Shown: positions 51,096 to 59,696, numbered from the stretch's first letter. The stretch: DNA of 64,000 nt from JADCCX01 sp051649305 (GCA_051649305.1 JBOFGV010000096.1:1-64000), one strand, 5' to 3'. Notes: a model not told the origin generated them from the sequence alone. Numbers and translations are program-made.

Positions 51096-51503
51096 CTACG
51101 ATGCCTTGCCTGCAGGAGCGGGGGAGCCAAGACGCTCAACCATCGCTTCCAGCAGGCCCCAGAAAAATCCATCGTTCTGATAACCCGTGATGCGCCCCAC
51201 CTCTTTGCCATCCTTCAACAGGACAAAGGTGGGCGTAAACCGCACGGGATCATCGAGCTTTGGATCATCGGCTTTCGCCTGATCCAGATTGACACGGCGC
51301 AACGGCGCCTGCTGACCAACGGCTGTCTTGGCATAAACCGGAGCTACTTCATTGTCCCAGCGTGCGCACCAGGCACAACCTGCCCGCTCATAGACAACGA
51401 GTGTCATACTGGTGCCCTGTGCAAATCCCGAAGGCGCGGGCAGAAAGAGGGCTCCAAGGCCGACGAGCAACACAAGCAGGCAATGGCGAAACGCGCGGCG
51501 CAT
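51096..51503 (-). CDS. soxS: SoxS-like periplasmic thioredoxin
   Basis: A 135-residue thioredoxin-fold protein with signal peptide (CLLVLLVGLGALFLPAPSGFA) and redox motif CAWC (ERAGCAWCARWDNEVAPVY). The cis-proline region is VRFTPTFVLLKDGKEVGRI. It matches SoxS of sox clusters, a periplasmic thiol reductant that keeps the SoxY carrier cysteine active. ATG 51503 is chosen over an upstream start that would lengthen the N-region. No SoxV partner is seen in the cluster. Confidence 0.83.
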   Translation of the reverse strand: MRRAFRHCLLVLLVGLGALFLPAPSGFAQGTSMTLVVYERAGCAWCARWDNEVAPVYAKTAVGQQAPLRRVNLDQAKADDPKLDDPVRFTPTFVLLKDGKEVGRITGYQNDGFFWGLLEAMVERLGSPAPAGKAS

Positions 51504-51519
51504 GACGCACGTATACACG

Positions 51520-51529
51520 CATTCGAATG
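51520..51529. promoter_or_regulatory. Small palindrome upstream of soxS
   Basis: CATTCGAATG, a perfect 10-base palindrome in the 51-base soxX-soxS gap. It could be an internal operator for the ArsR-type regulator. Short length makes chance occurrence possible. Confidence 0.3.
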
Positions 51530-51554
51530 TTTGTGCCAGTGAGTGGCCGAAGCC

Positions 51555-52157
51555 CTACTTGTTCACCGGACTTTCGGGATCAAACAGATAGGCCACCACG
51601 TCCTTTATCTGCTGCTCGGTCAGGAATTTGTTATGGCCAAAGCGCGGCATGGTGGAACAGGCCTGCACAGACTGCGCATTGTAGATTTTGGCGTAGGCGT
51701 TTTTCGCTTCCTCAGGATCATACTTCCTGTCCTTGCCATAGGCGTTGAGGCTGGGGCCAAGGTTGCCAAAGCTGAGCTCCGCCTTGGAAAGCTGATGACA
51801 GGCGTAGCAGTTGCCACCCTGAAATGTGCCCGGTGCATCGGAAAACTGTCCGCCCGTGCCGCGCTGCGCCACATTGCGACCGGCCTTCCAGTCTCCCATA
51901 ACCTTGCCATCAGCCGGGAACACAAGGCTCGCCTTTTCACGCGCCACGATCTTGTCGAAGTCCGCGCCCGAGGGCTCGTTCTTGGTGGCCGAGCAGATTT
52001 TCTGTGTCTCGTCCTGGGTGACTCTGGCCATCCACTCCGGTGTGTTTTTGGCAAACATCTGGTTGAACATGGCTTCCGCCTTGGCTGCATCTGCCTGCTG
52101 TGCCTGTGCCAGAGATGGCAGCATGAGGGCGGCCGTGATGAGAAGAATTCTTTTCAT
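51555..52157 (-). CDS. soxX: SoxX cytochrome c subunit
   Basis: A 200-residue periplasmic monoheme cytochrome with signal peptide (MKRILLITAALMLPSLAQA). The heme motif is GGNCYACHQL at about residue 115. The likely methionine ligand is in ACSTMPRFGHNKFLTEQQIKDVVAYLFDPESP, the SoxX C-terminal signature. GAGGAGATG precedes ATG 52157. The N-terminal region before the heme domain is longer than in the shortest SoxX forms. Forms SoxAX with the product of the adjacent gene, which starts the oxidation by linking thiosulfate to SoxY. Confidence 0.92.
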   Translation of the reverse strand: MKRILLITAALMLPSLAQAQQADAAKAEAMFNQMFAKNTPEWMARVTQDETQKICSATKNEPSGADFDKIVAREKASLVFPADGKVMGDWKAGRNVAQRGTGGQFSDAPGTFQGGNCYACHQLSKAELSFGNLGPSLNAYGKDRKYDPEEAKNAYAKIYNAQSVQACSTMPRFGHNKFLTEQQIKDVVAYLFDPESPVNK

Positions 52158-52167
52158 AACCATCTCC

Positions 52168-53013
52168 TCAGCGCTTGATCGACGGAACATTGATTTCGCC
52201 ACCGGCCGCCATGTTCACCATGAAGGCCGAAAGGGCTGTAAGGCCGTCAGAGGCATATTCCGGAATCGGATGACGCTGCTGGCGATAGCAGTCCCACAGC
52301 CGGTGCTGCATGGTGCGGGTCTGGCTCTGGCTGACACGGTAGGTCGGCCATGAACCCATCGTTTCCTGTGCCTGTTTTCCGGCCTTTGAAAAATCTGGCA
52401 GGCCTTGCAGACGGATGCGCTTGCCTTCCACCGCATGGCAGGTGGCACAGGCGAAATCCATCTGTCCGCCACGCCGGTTGAACAGCACTTCACCCAGCTG
52501 GATCATCTCTTTTTCCATCGGATGTTTGGTCTGTGGATCGTACTTCATGCCGTTGGATTTGTTGCCGATGAAAGCCACGAGACCTTCCATATCCGACTCG
52601 CGTCCGGGGCCACCGAAGCGACGGGCAATCACGTCCTTGGTGTCGAGCCCCTGAATGCTGGTCATGCAGTGCAGCAGGCGCTGCTCCAGATCCATCACCT
52701 TGTTGGTATCGGCAAAATAGCGCGGCAGGCGGGCGAATGCGCCTTCCAGTTTGCCAGGGCCTTCGCCCAGATCACATGTTTCGAGGCTGACGTTCTTTTC
52801 GCCGCGCTTCAACGCCCAGAGCTGCTCGCCCCGGTCCACCGCCAGATAACCGGGATTCGCCATCGGATCGTTGATCATGGCACGGTAGCGCTCGATCTCC
52901 TTTTCGCTGGCATCCAGTGCCTGCGAATGGCCAGGAGCGACAGAAAGGACCGTGAACAATCCGGTCAAAACAGCACTCGCCAGCGTGCTGCGCCAGCCGT
53001 CTCTGTGCATCAT
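52168..53013 (-). CDS. soxA: SoxA cytochrome c subunit (monoheme)
   Basis: A 281-residue periplasmic cytochrome with signal peptide (TLASAVLTGLFTVLSVAPGHSQA). Only one CxxCH heme site is present, FACATCHAVEGKRIRLQGLP, with the cysteine thiolate ligand in LWDCYRQQRHP. Two further cysteines, ETCDLGEGPG and LLHCMTSIQG, sit where diheme forms have the first heme and probably form a disulfide, so this is the monoheme type. Start ATG 53013 follows GGGGGAGAAGG; earlier in-frame starts lack a ribosome site. First gene of soxAXSR. Confidence 0.93.
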   Translation of the reverse strand: MMHRDGWRSTLASAVLTGLFTVLSVAPGHSQALDASEKEIERYRAMINDPMANPGYLAVDRGEQLWALKRGEKNVSLETCDLGEGPGKLEGAFARLPRYFADTNKVMDLEQRLLHCMTSIQGLDTKDVIARRFGGPGRESDMEGLVAFIGNKSNGMKYDPQTKHPMEKEMIQLGEVLFNRRGGQMDFACATCHAVEGKRIRLQGLPDFSKAGKQAQETMGSWPTYRVSQSQTRTMQHRLWDCYRQQRHPIPEYASDGLTALSAFMVNMAAGGEINVPSIKR

Positions 53014-53104
53014 GGCCTTCTCCCCCTGCTTCTGCAGTTTCATCTGCAAGTGTTGATTGCGCTGGCTGTTTAAAAGCTGCGGCTGTATAGTTCATTCCTG
53101 TGAT

Positions 53105-53120
53105 GTGAGTTGACATTCAC
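53105..53120. promoter_or_regulatory. Divergent soxA/soxY control region with inverted repeat
   Basis: GTGA-GTTGACAT-TCAC at 53105-53120 is a 4-base inverted repeat with 8-base spacer, containing a TTGACA box, in the 193-base gap between soxA and soxY. The gap also has AT-rich AAAACAAAATATGAA. It is the natural site for repression by the ArsR-type regulator; the precise operator is uncertain. Confidence 0.4.
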
Positions 53121-53206
53121 AAAACAAAATATGAAGATAGGACAACATCACCATACATGCGTGTCTTTCGTCAAGGCTTGCCTGAAATGGTTTCTGGAGG
53201 AAGACA

Positions 53207-53671
53207 ATGGGTTTCGTTGATCAAGGTCTGTCCCGTCGAAAAGCGATGACCGGCGCCACTGCTGCAGCGCTTGCGGCCATGCTGGCACCACGCATGAGTT
53301 TTGCCAGCGAGGCGAAGGTTGCCGAGGAAATCAAGAAGCTGTTTGGCGACAAAAAATTGCTTGATGGCAAGATCAAGCTTGATGTGCCGCAGATCGCAGA
53401 AAACGGTCTGGTTGTGCCGGTCAACATCGAGGTCGAAAGCCCGATGACTGATGCAGACCATGTGAAGAGCATTCACATTTTCGCTGATGGCAATCCGCTC
53501 CCCGGCATCGCTTCGTACAAGTTTACGCCTGCCCTCGGCAAGGCAGCAGCGGCCACCCGCATGCGCCTCGCCCAGACACAGAACATTATTTGCGTTGCAG
53601 AAATGTCGAACGGTTCGCTGCATATGGCCAAGGCTGAGGTCAAGGTGACCATCGGCGGTTGCGGCGGCTGA
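53207..53671 (+). CDS. soxY: SoxY sulfur carrier protein
   Basis: A 154-residue periplasmic carrier. A twin-arginine-type signal (SRRKAMTGATAAALAAML) precedes the mature Ig-like domain. The C-terminus is KVTIGGCGG, the swinging arm whose cysteine carries sulfur intermediates. GGAGGAAGACA precedes the ATG. Co-exported with SoxZ, which has no signal of its own. First gene of the rightward operon. Confidence 0.96.
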   Translation: MGFVDQGLSRRKAMTGATAAALAAMLAPRMSFASEAKVAEEIKKLFGDKKLLDGKIKLDVPQIAENGLVVPVNIEVESPMTDADHVKSIHIFADGNPLPGIASYKFTPALGKAAAATRMRLAQTQNIICVAEMSNGSLHMAKAEVKVTIGGCGG

Positions 53672-53691
53672 GCGGAAAACGGGAGAACATC

Positions 53692-54021
53692 ATGAGCGTC
53701 AAACCAACACCCCGTGTCCGCGTTCCTGCCAATGCCAAGGCGGGCGAAATCATCGAGATCAAGACACTGATCAGCCACGAGATGGAATCTGGCCAGCGCA
53801 AGGATGCGGCGGGCAAATCCATTCCACGCAAGATCATCAACAAGATGACCGCTGCCTTCAACGGCAAGACAGTTTTTGAAGCTGACTGGCATCCGGCAAT
53901 CTCGGCCAATCCTTATCAGTCGTTCTTTTTCAAGGCGACCGAAAGCGGCGAGTTCACCTTCACTTGGAAGGATGACGACGGCTCGGATTATGTTTCCAAA
54001 AACAAACTGACTGTGGCCTGA
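53692..54021 (+). CDS. soxZ: SoxZ sulfur carrier partner
   Basis: A 109-residue Ig-like protein without signal peptide. It starts PTPRVRVPANAKAGEIIEIKTLISHEMESGQRKD and has the NKMTAAFNGKTVFEADWHPAISANPYQSFFFKA block of SoxZ. ATG 53692 follows GGGAGAAC. It forms the SoxYZ heterodimer and travels to the periplasm with SoxY through Tat. Confidence 0.96.
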   Translation: MSVKPTPRVRVPANAKAGEIIEIKTLISHEMESGQRKDAAGKSIPRKIINKMTAAFNGKTVFEADWHPAISANPYQSFFFKATESGEFTFTWKDDDGSDYVSKNKLTVA

Positions 54022-54114
54022 TAGGGCTGCCCGGACCTTGCTGCGCTCCGGGCCGTTGCATCGCATTCTCAATCATAAGCCTGCGGATCAACCGCGGGAT
54101 ACAGGGACGAAACC

Positions 54115-55812
54115 ATGATCACCCGCAGGGATTTTCTGCAGGCGGCTTCTGCTGCCGCATCGATTGTTGCTGCCTCGGGCCTTGGGCCTCTGGGACGTGT
54201 GGCGGCGCAGCAACGTCTGACACAGCAGGACATTTTGCGCTTTGAGGCCAAGGGCAATGTCACATTGGTGCATGTGGCTGACATCCACGCGCAGCTGATG
54301 CCGCTGTACTATCGCGAACCATCGATCAATCTGGGTGTCGGTGAATCCAAGGGCCTTGCGCCGCACATCACCGGCGCGGATTTCCTGAAGGCCTACAACA
54401 TTCCGGCAGGCTCGCCGCTGGCCTATGCACTGTCGAGCGAGGATTTTGCGGCTCTCGCCAAAAACTACGGCCGCATGGGCGGTCTGGACCGCATGGCGAC
54501 CGTCATCAAATCCATCCGCGCCGAGCGCGGCGATGACCGCTGCCTGTTGCTTGACTGCGGCGATACCTGGACCAACTCCTGGACCTCGCTGCAGACCAAG
54601 GCGCAGGACATTGTCGAATGCATGAACCTTCTGAAGCCCGATGCCATGACCGGCCACTGGGAGTTCACACTGGGTGCAGACCGCGTCAAGGAAATCACAG
54701 ATAAACTGGCATTCCCGTTTCTGGCGCAGAACATGCGCGACACGGAATTCGAGGACAAGGTTTTTGAACCCCGCCACATGTTCACCCGTGGCGGCGTGAA
54801 GGTGGCCGTCATTGGGCAGGCCTATCCTTACACGGCCATTGCCAACCCGCGCTGGCTTTTCCCCAAATGGGCCTTTGGCCTGCGTGAAGACGAGATGCAG
54901 AAACAGGTGGACGAGGCCCGCGCCGAGGGTGCCAACCTCGTGGTGCTGATGTCGCACAACGGCTTTGATATCGACCGCAAGATGGCGGGCCGCGTGAAGG
55001 GCATCGACGTGATCCTGACCTCCCATACCCATGATGCACTGCCTGAGCCGGTGCGCGTGGGCAAGACGTTGCTGGTCGCTTCCGGCTCTCACGGAAAGTT
55101 CGTTTCACGGTTGGATCTTGATGTGCAGGGCAATGAGGTGAAGGGCTTTGCCTACAAGCTCATCCCGCTGTTCTCTGATGCAATTGCGCCTGACGCCGAG
55201 ATGGCCACGCTTATCAAAAAGCACCGTGAACCGTTTGAAAAAGACCTCACCCGTGTGCTGGCAAAGACCGACGGTACGCTCTACCGCCGGGGCAACTTTC
55301 AGGGTTCGCTCGATGATGTCTTCACCGATGCGATGCTTGAGGGCCGCGATGCCGAGATTGCTCTTTCCCCCGGCGTGCGCTGGGGCACGAGCCTGATCCC
55401 CGGTCAGGACATCACCTTCGAGGATGTTACCAACGGCTGCGCCATGAGCTACCCGCAGTGCTACCGCCTCAACATGTCTGGCGCGCGCCTCAAGGAAGTG
55501 CTGGAGGATGTGGCGGACAACATCTTCAACCCGGATCCCTATCTGCAGGGCGGAGGAGATATGGTGCGCGTCGGCGGCATGGGCTTTGCCATTGATGTCA
55601 GCAAGCCGGTTGGCCAGCGCATTTCAGCAATGACCCATCTGAAAACTGGCAAGGCGATCGAGGCCTCGCGCGATTATGTTGTGGCGGGCTGGGCCTCGAT
55701 CAACGAGGGCACACAAGGGCCACCCATCTGGGATGTCGTCACGCAATATTTGACGGCAAAGAAAACCGTCAGCCCCCGCCCCCTTGACGCCGTGAAAATC
55801 AGCGGCATTTGA
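54115..55812 (+). CDS. soxB: SoxB thiosulfohydrolase
   Basis: A 565-residue dimanganese enzyme of the 5'-nucleotidase family that releases sulfate from SoxY-bound S-sulfonate. Tat signal TRRDFLQAASAAASIVAA. Metal-binding motifs are VHVADIHAQLMPLYYREP, LLDCGDTWTNSW, GHWEFTLG and VVLMSHNGFDID with TSHTHDAL. The C-terminal domain contains ALSPGVRWGTSLIPG. The GC-rich hairpin at about 54025-54055, between soxZ and soxB, may lower downstream expression. Confidence 0.96.
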   Translation: MITRRDFLQAASAAASIVAASGLGPLGRVAAQQRLTQQDILRFEAKGNVTLVHVADIHAQLMPLYYREPSINLGVGESKGLAPHITGADFLKAYNIPAGSPLAYALSSEDFAALAKNYGRMGGLDRMATVIKSIRAERGDDRCLLLDCGDTWTNSWTSLQTKAQDIVECMNLLKPDAMTGHWEFTLGADRVKEITDKLAFPFLAQNMRDTEFEDKVFEPRHMFTRGGVKVAVIGQAYPYTAIANPRWLFPKWAFGLREDEMQKQVDEARAEGANLVVLMSHNGFDIDRKMAGRVKGIDVILTSHTHDALPEPVRVGKTLLVASGSHGKFVSRLDLDVQGNEVKGFAYKLIPLFSDAIAPDAEMATLIKKHREPFEKDLTRVLAKTDGTLYRRGNFQGSLDDVFTDAMLEGRDAEIALSPGVRWGTSLIPGQDITFEDVTNGCAMSYPQCYRLNMSGARLKEVLEDVADNIFNPDPYLQGGGDMVRVGGMGFAIDVSKPVGQRISAMTHLKTGKAIEASRDYVVAGWASINEGTQGPPIWDVVTQYLTAKKTVSPRPLDAVKISGI

Positions 55813-55837
55813 GCATGAAAAAGGAAACCACGATCTC

Positions 55838-55950
55838 CCTCATGCTGAGGAGGCGCAAAGCGCCGTCTCGAAGCACGCGGGGTGTATCGATGCTGCAGTC
55901 ATGGTGCGTCCTTCGAGACGCGGCTTTGCCGCTCCTCAGGATGAGGACCA
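55838..55950. repeat. Palindromic repeat between soxB and soxC
   Basis: Outer arms CTCATGCTGAGGAGGCGCAAAGCGCC-GTCTCGAAG and CTTCGAGACGCGGCTTTGCCGCTCCTCAGGATGAG are near inverse copies, forming a long hairpin of about 110 bases. This type is common between genes of Hyphomicrobiales. It splits the sox operon, leaving soxC with its own leader from 55951. Confidence 0.7.
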
Positions 55951-55972
55951 TCGCAGTCAGAAAGGATGAAGT

Positions 55973-57235
55973 ATGACACAGTCATCGCGTCGTCGGTTTT
56001 TGAAAGGGGCAGGCCTTGCCGGAGCAAGTGCGGCTCTCGCCACTGTTGCCCGCGCGGCCCCGCCGGAAAAACCTGATCCGCTGATCACCGAGATTCAGGA
56101 CTGGAACCGGTCGCTTGGTCCAGGCGTCGATGCAGCCCCCTATGGCAAGCCTTCGCCGTTTGAAAAAGGCGTGGTGCGGCGCAACGTACCATGGCTGACG
56201 GCTGACACGGCTTCGTCCATCAACTTCACGCCTATCCACGCAATCGATGGCATCGTGACACCTAACGGCCTTTGCTTCGAGCGTCACCATTCGGGCGTGG
56301 CCGAGATTGATCCGGCCAAGCACCGGTTGATGATCAACGGCCTTGTCGACAAGCCATTGGTCTTCACCATGGATGATCTGAAGCGTATGCCGGGGCGCAT
56401 CAACAAGCTCTACTTTCTGGAATGCGCGGCGAACGGCGGCATGGAGTGGCGCGGCGCGCAGCTTAACGGCTGCCAGTTCACCCACGGCATGATCCACAAT
56501 GTCTGGTACACCGGCATTCCGCTGAAAACGCTGCTGGATGAGGCGGGCGTAAAAACCAACGGCAAATGGCTGATGCCCGAAGGCGCAGATGCCGCCGCCA
56601 TGACCCGCTCCATCCCCATGGAAAAGGCGATGAAGGATTGCATCGTTGCATGGGGCATGAACGGCGAGGCGCTGCGCCCCGAGCAGGGCTACCCCCTGCG
56701 CATCGTTGTGCCCGGCTGGGAAGGCAACATGTGGGTGAAATGGCTGCGCCGTCTGGAAGTCGGTGACAAGCCATGGCACCACCGCGAGGAAACCTCGAAG
56801 TATACCGACCTGCTGGCGGACGGCCGCTCGCGCCGCTTCACATGGATCATGGACGCGACGTCCATCGTCACCAATCCTTCGCCGCAGGCACCGTTGCTGC
56901 ACAAGGGGCCAAATGTGCTGACAGGTCTGGCATGGTCCGGTCGCGGTAGTGTCAAGCGTGTGGATGTCTCGCTGGATGGCGGGCGCAACTGGCAGACGGC
57001 GCGGCTTGATGGCCCTGTGCTGCCGCTGTCCCTGACGCGCTTCTATGTGGATATCGACTGGAACGGGCAAGAAATGATGATCCAGTCCCGCGCCATGGAT
57101 GAAACAGGCTATGTACAGCCCACCAAGGATGAGTTGCGCAAGGTGCGCGGCACCAATTCCATCTATCACAACAACGGCATCCAGACATGGCTGGTGCGCT
57201 CCAACGGCGAGACAGAAAATGTCGAAATCTCGTAA
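55973..57235 (+). CDS. soxC: SoxC sulfane dehydrogenase, molybdenum subunit
   Basis: A 420-residue molybdoenzyme of the sulfite oxidase family. Tat signal SRRRFLKGAGLAGASAALA. The molybdenum-coordinating cysteine lies in LYFLECAANGGMEW at about residue 150. The C-terminal dimerisation domain has SGRGSVKRVDVSLDGGRNW. With SoxD it oxidises the sulfane sulfur on SoxY to sulfone, giving the full eight electrons. The gene follows the repeat and overlaps soxD by 17 bases. Confidence 0.95.
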   Translation: MTQSSRRRFLKGAGLAGASAALATVARAAPPEKPDPLITEIQDWNRSLGPGVDAAPYGKPSPFEKGVVRRNVPWLTADTASSINFTPIHAIDGIVTPNGLCFERHHSGVAEIDPAKHRLMINGLVDKPLVFTMDDLKRMPGRINKLYFLECAANGGMEWRGAQLNGCQFTHGMIHNVWYTGIPLKTLLDEAGVKTNGKWLMPEGADAAAMTRSIPMEKAMKDCIVAWGMNGEALRPEQGYPLRIVVPGWEGNMWVKWLRRLEVGDKPWHHREETSKYTDLLADGRSRRFTWIMDATSIVTNPSPQAPLLHKGPNVLTGLAWSGRGSVKRVDVSLDGGRNWQTARLDGPVLPLSLTRFYVDIDWNGQEMMIQSRAMDETGYVQPTKDELRKVRGTNSIYHNNGIQTWLVRSNGETENVEIS

Positions 57236-57926
57236 GCTGTTTGCAGTCGCCATCACAGGCTTGCTTCTGGCGGGCAGCTGGCAGATCTCATCTGTGCTGG
57301 CCCAGCAGGGCAAGCCGCAGGTACAAGCTGTTGCCAAGAAGAAGATTGGTCTTGGTCGCGAGGCACATCCCGACGAGGTGAAAGCCTGGGACATTGATGT
57401 CCGGCCTGATGGACAGGGACTTCCGCCCGGACAAGGTTCTGTAAAAGACGGCGAAGAACTCTATCAGGCCCAGTGCGCGGCCTGCCACGGTGAGTTTGGT
57501 GAAAGTGCCGGCCGCTGGCCAGCGGTTGCCGGTGGACGCGGTTCGCTGAAAGGCGAGGGACCTGAAAAAACCGTTGGTTCATTCTGGCCCTATGCCTCCA
57601 CCAGCTTTGACTACATCAAGCGCGCCATGCCTTATGGCAATGCCCGCTCGCTCACGGACAATGAGGTCTACGCCATCACGGCCTATCTCCTGAACATGAA
57701 TGATCTTGTGAAAGAGGATTTTGTGCTCTCAAAAGAGAATTTCACCAGCGTGAAGATGCCCAATGTCGACGGCTTCTACGATGATGACCGCGAAACCCGC
57801 GAGAAACATTTCTGGAAAAAAGAGCCGTGCATGAAAAACTGCAAGCCGGAACCAGCCAAGGTGCTGAACCGTGCCCGCATGATTGACGTGACACCGGACA
57901 CAAAATCCGCTCCAAAGGTTGAATGA
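57219..57926 (+). CDS. soxD: SoxD cytochrome c subunit
   Basis: A 235-residue periplasmic cytochrome with signal peptide (KLFAVAITGLLLAGSWQISSVLA). The single CxxCH is CAACHGEFGESAGRWP at about residue 86. The axial methionine is probably in IKRAMPYGNARSL. The C-terminal region after residue 160 has no second CxxCH; a CMKNC pair is present instead, so this is the monoheme form. Start 57219 lies within the soxC end. Partner of SoxC. Confidence 0.9.
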   Translation: MSKSRKLFAVAITGLLLAGSWQISSVLAQQGKPQVQAVAKKKIGLGREAHPDEVKAWDIDVRPDGQGLPPGQGSVKDGEELYQAQCAACHGEFGESAGRWPAVAGGRGSLKGEGPEKTVGSFWPYASTSFDYIKRAMPYGNARSLTDNEVYAITAYLLNMNDLVKEDFVLSKENFTSVKMPNVDGFYDDDRETREKHFWKKEPCMKNCKPEPAKVLNRARMIDVTPDTKSAPKVE

Positions 57927-58258
57927 TGCGGTTGACCAGAAGATTGGGACTTAAAGATGCACTGCTGCTATGCCTGTTATCGACAGAGGCTTTGGCGCAG
58001 GGCACAGCCAAAGGTGACAAGGAGCTTGGGCAATATCTCTCGTCCGAGTGCGTCACCTGCCACCAGCTTTCGGGAAAAACCGTAGGGTCCATTCCGCCGA
58101 TTGTGGGTTGGCCCGAGAACCAGTTTCTGGCTGTCATGGCGGCCTATAAAAACAAGGACCGTGACAACAACGTGATGCAGACCATTGCAGGAAAACTGAA
58201 AGACGACGAGGTTGCAGCCTTGGCTGCCTATTTTGGAGCCTTGAAACCACAGAAATAG
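57923..58258 (+). CDS. Small cytochrome c (SoxE/FccA-like)
   Basis: A 111-residue class I cytochrome with a short signal peptide (LLLCLLSTEALA). The heme motif is SECVTCHQLSG and the likely methionine ligand is in DNNVMQTIAGKLKDDEVAALAAYF. The tandem ATG at 57923 and 57926 overlaps the soxD stop. By position before the flavoprotein it is probably the electron-accepting cytochrome of a flavocytochrome c sulfide dehydrogenase. Confidence 0.85.
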   Translation: MMRLTRRLGLKDALLLCLLSTEALAQGTAKGDKELGQYLSSECVTCHQLSGKTVGSIPPIVGWPENQFLAVMAAYKNKDRDNNVMQTIAGKLKDDEVAALAAYFGALKPQK

Positions 58259-58267
58259 CATTTTAAA

Positions 58268-58290
58268 TTGTATTATTAATTAATATACAA
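58268..58290. promoter_or_regulatory. AT-rich palindrome upstream of the flavocytochrome gene
   Basis: The 83-base gap 58259-58341 is extremely AT-rich within a GC-rich operon. TTGTAT at 58268-58273 and ATACAA at 58285-58290 flank the palindromic core TATTAATTAATA (58273-58284). This looks like an operator or internal promoter for the flavoprotein gene; AT-rich palindromes are what BigR-type sulfide regulators bind. Confidence 0.5.
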
Positions 58291-58341
58291 ATTAAAAAGA
58301 TAAATATAACAAGGTAGCGAAACGAGCAACGGAGAACAGGC

Positions 58342-59610
58342 ATGACCAACAGAAGAGACTTCCTTATCGGCGGCGGTGCCTTGTCATCAGGACTGCTGTT
58401 TGCACCGGCAATTCTGGCGCAGGCCAAACCGCGTGTTGTCGTCATTGGCGGCGGGGCTGGTGGCGCTACGGCTGCCAAATACATCGCCAAGGACAGCGAG
58501 GGCAAGATTGCCGTCACGCTGGTGGAAGAGAACGTCAACTACCAGACGTGCTTCCATTCCAACCTCTATCTCGGCGGGTTCCGCGAATACAATTCCATCC
58601 TGCACGATTACAGAGGCATCCAGAAACATGGTGTTGAGGTGGTGCGGGCGCGCGCCACAGTCATCGACAGCGACAAGAAGGAGGTCGTCCTCAAGGATGG
58701 CCGCCGTCTGAAATATGACCGCGTGGTCGTCTCTCCTGGCATCGATCTGAAATATGATTCCGTGCCCGGCTGGTCGCAGGCCGCAGAAGAGATGATGCCG
58801 CATGCCTGGAAGCCCGGTGCGCAGACACGCCTGTTGCGCCGCAGGCTGGATGCAGTGCCAAACGGCGGCAACATCGTGATGGTGGCTCCGCCCAATCCGT
58901 TCCGCTGCCCGCCCGGCCCTTATGAGCGCGTGTCGATGATGGCGCATTCGCTGAAAAAGGCAGGTAAAACCCGCTCTAAGATTTTCATCATCGATCCCAA
59001 GGAAACCTTTTCCAAGCAGGGCCTGTTTCAGGAAGCCTGGGAGAAGCACTACAAGGGCATGGTGGAATGGATCGGCCCCAAGATTCATGACGGGTTGAAG
59101 TCGGTTGATCCCAAGACCGGCACGGTTGTGACCGGCTTTGAAACCTACAAGAACGCCGCCCTTGTCAACGTGATCCCGGCCCAGATGGCGGGTGCCATCG
59201 CGCGGGATTCGAAACTCACCAACGCATCAGGCTATTGCCCGATCAAGCCCGAGAGCATGCAGTCCACCGTTGATGCCAATGTCTATGTGCTGGGCGATGC
59301 CGCGATTGCGGGCGATATGCCCAAGTCCGCCTTCTCGGCCAACAGCCAGGCCAAGGTTGCTGCCATGATGATCCGCGGCGAATTGACAGGTTCCCGTACC
59401 TTCCCGGCGCGCTATACTAACACTTGCTGGAGCTTGCTCGAAACCGATGACACGGTGAAGGTTGGCGGCACCTTCGAGGCGAAGGATGGCAAGATTGCTT
59501 CTGTCACGCCTTTCATCTCGAAGACAGGTGAAACAGCTGAGTTGCGCAAGGAAACACAGGCCGAGAACATGGGCTGGTATGCCGGTATCATTGCCGACAT
59601 GTTCAGCTGA
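58342..59610 (+). CDS. soxF: Flavocytochrome c sulfide dehydrogenase flavoprotein (SoxF/FccB)
   Basis: A 422-residue FAD protein that oxidises sulfide in the periplasm. Tat signal NRRDFLIGGGALSSGLLF. FAD motif VVVIGGGAGGATAAKYIA at residue 31. The redox disulfide cysteines of the family are in NYQTCFHSNLYLGG and ASGYCPIKPESMQS. Second cofactor region NVYVLGDAAIAGDMPKSAFSANSQA. C-terminal FCSD domain FPARYTNTCWSLLETDDTVKVGG. GGAGAACAGGC precedes the ATG. Confidence 0.92.
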   Translation: MTNRRDFLIGGGALSSGLLFAPAILAQAKPRVVVIGGGAGGATAAKYIAKDSEGKIAVTLVEENVNYQTCFHSNLYLGGFREYNSILHDYRGIQKHGVEVVRARATVIDSDKKEVVLKDGRRLKYDRVVVSPGIDLKYDSVPGWSQAAEEMMPHAWKPGAQTRLLRRRLDAVPNGGNIVMVAPPNPFRCPPGPYERVSMMAHSLKKAGKTRSKIFIIDPKETFSKQGLFQEAWEKHYKGMVEWIGPKIHDGLKSVDPKTGTVVTGFETYKNAALVNVIPAQMAGAIARDSKLTNASGYCPIKPESMQSTVDANVYVLGDAAIAGDMPKSAFSANSQAKVAAMMIRGELTGSRTFPARYTNTCWSLLETDDTVKVGGTFEAKDGKIASVTPFISKTGETAELRKETQAENMGWYAGIIADMFS

Positions 59611-59696
59611 TCGTCAGCAAACCAATGCTACGTGCGCTATGCCCTTGTCGGCATAGCCGATGTTTGAACCACTTGGACTTCACGAGGAGATTGACA

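Noticed and set aside
54088..55092. Long minus-strand open frame inside soxB
   Set aside because: No recognisable domains, no ribosome site, and fully antisense to SoxB metal-binding motifs.
55982..57394. Long open frame on the minus strand across soxC
   Set aside because: It is the shadow of soxC/soxD codon bias; the plus strand carries a complete, well-recognised SoxC with ordered motifs.
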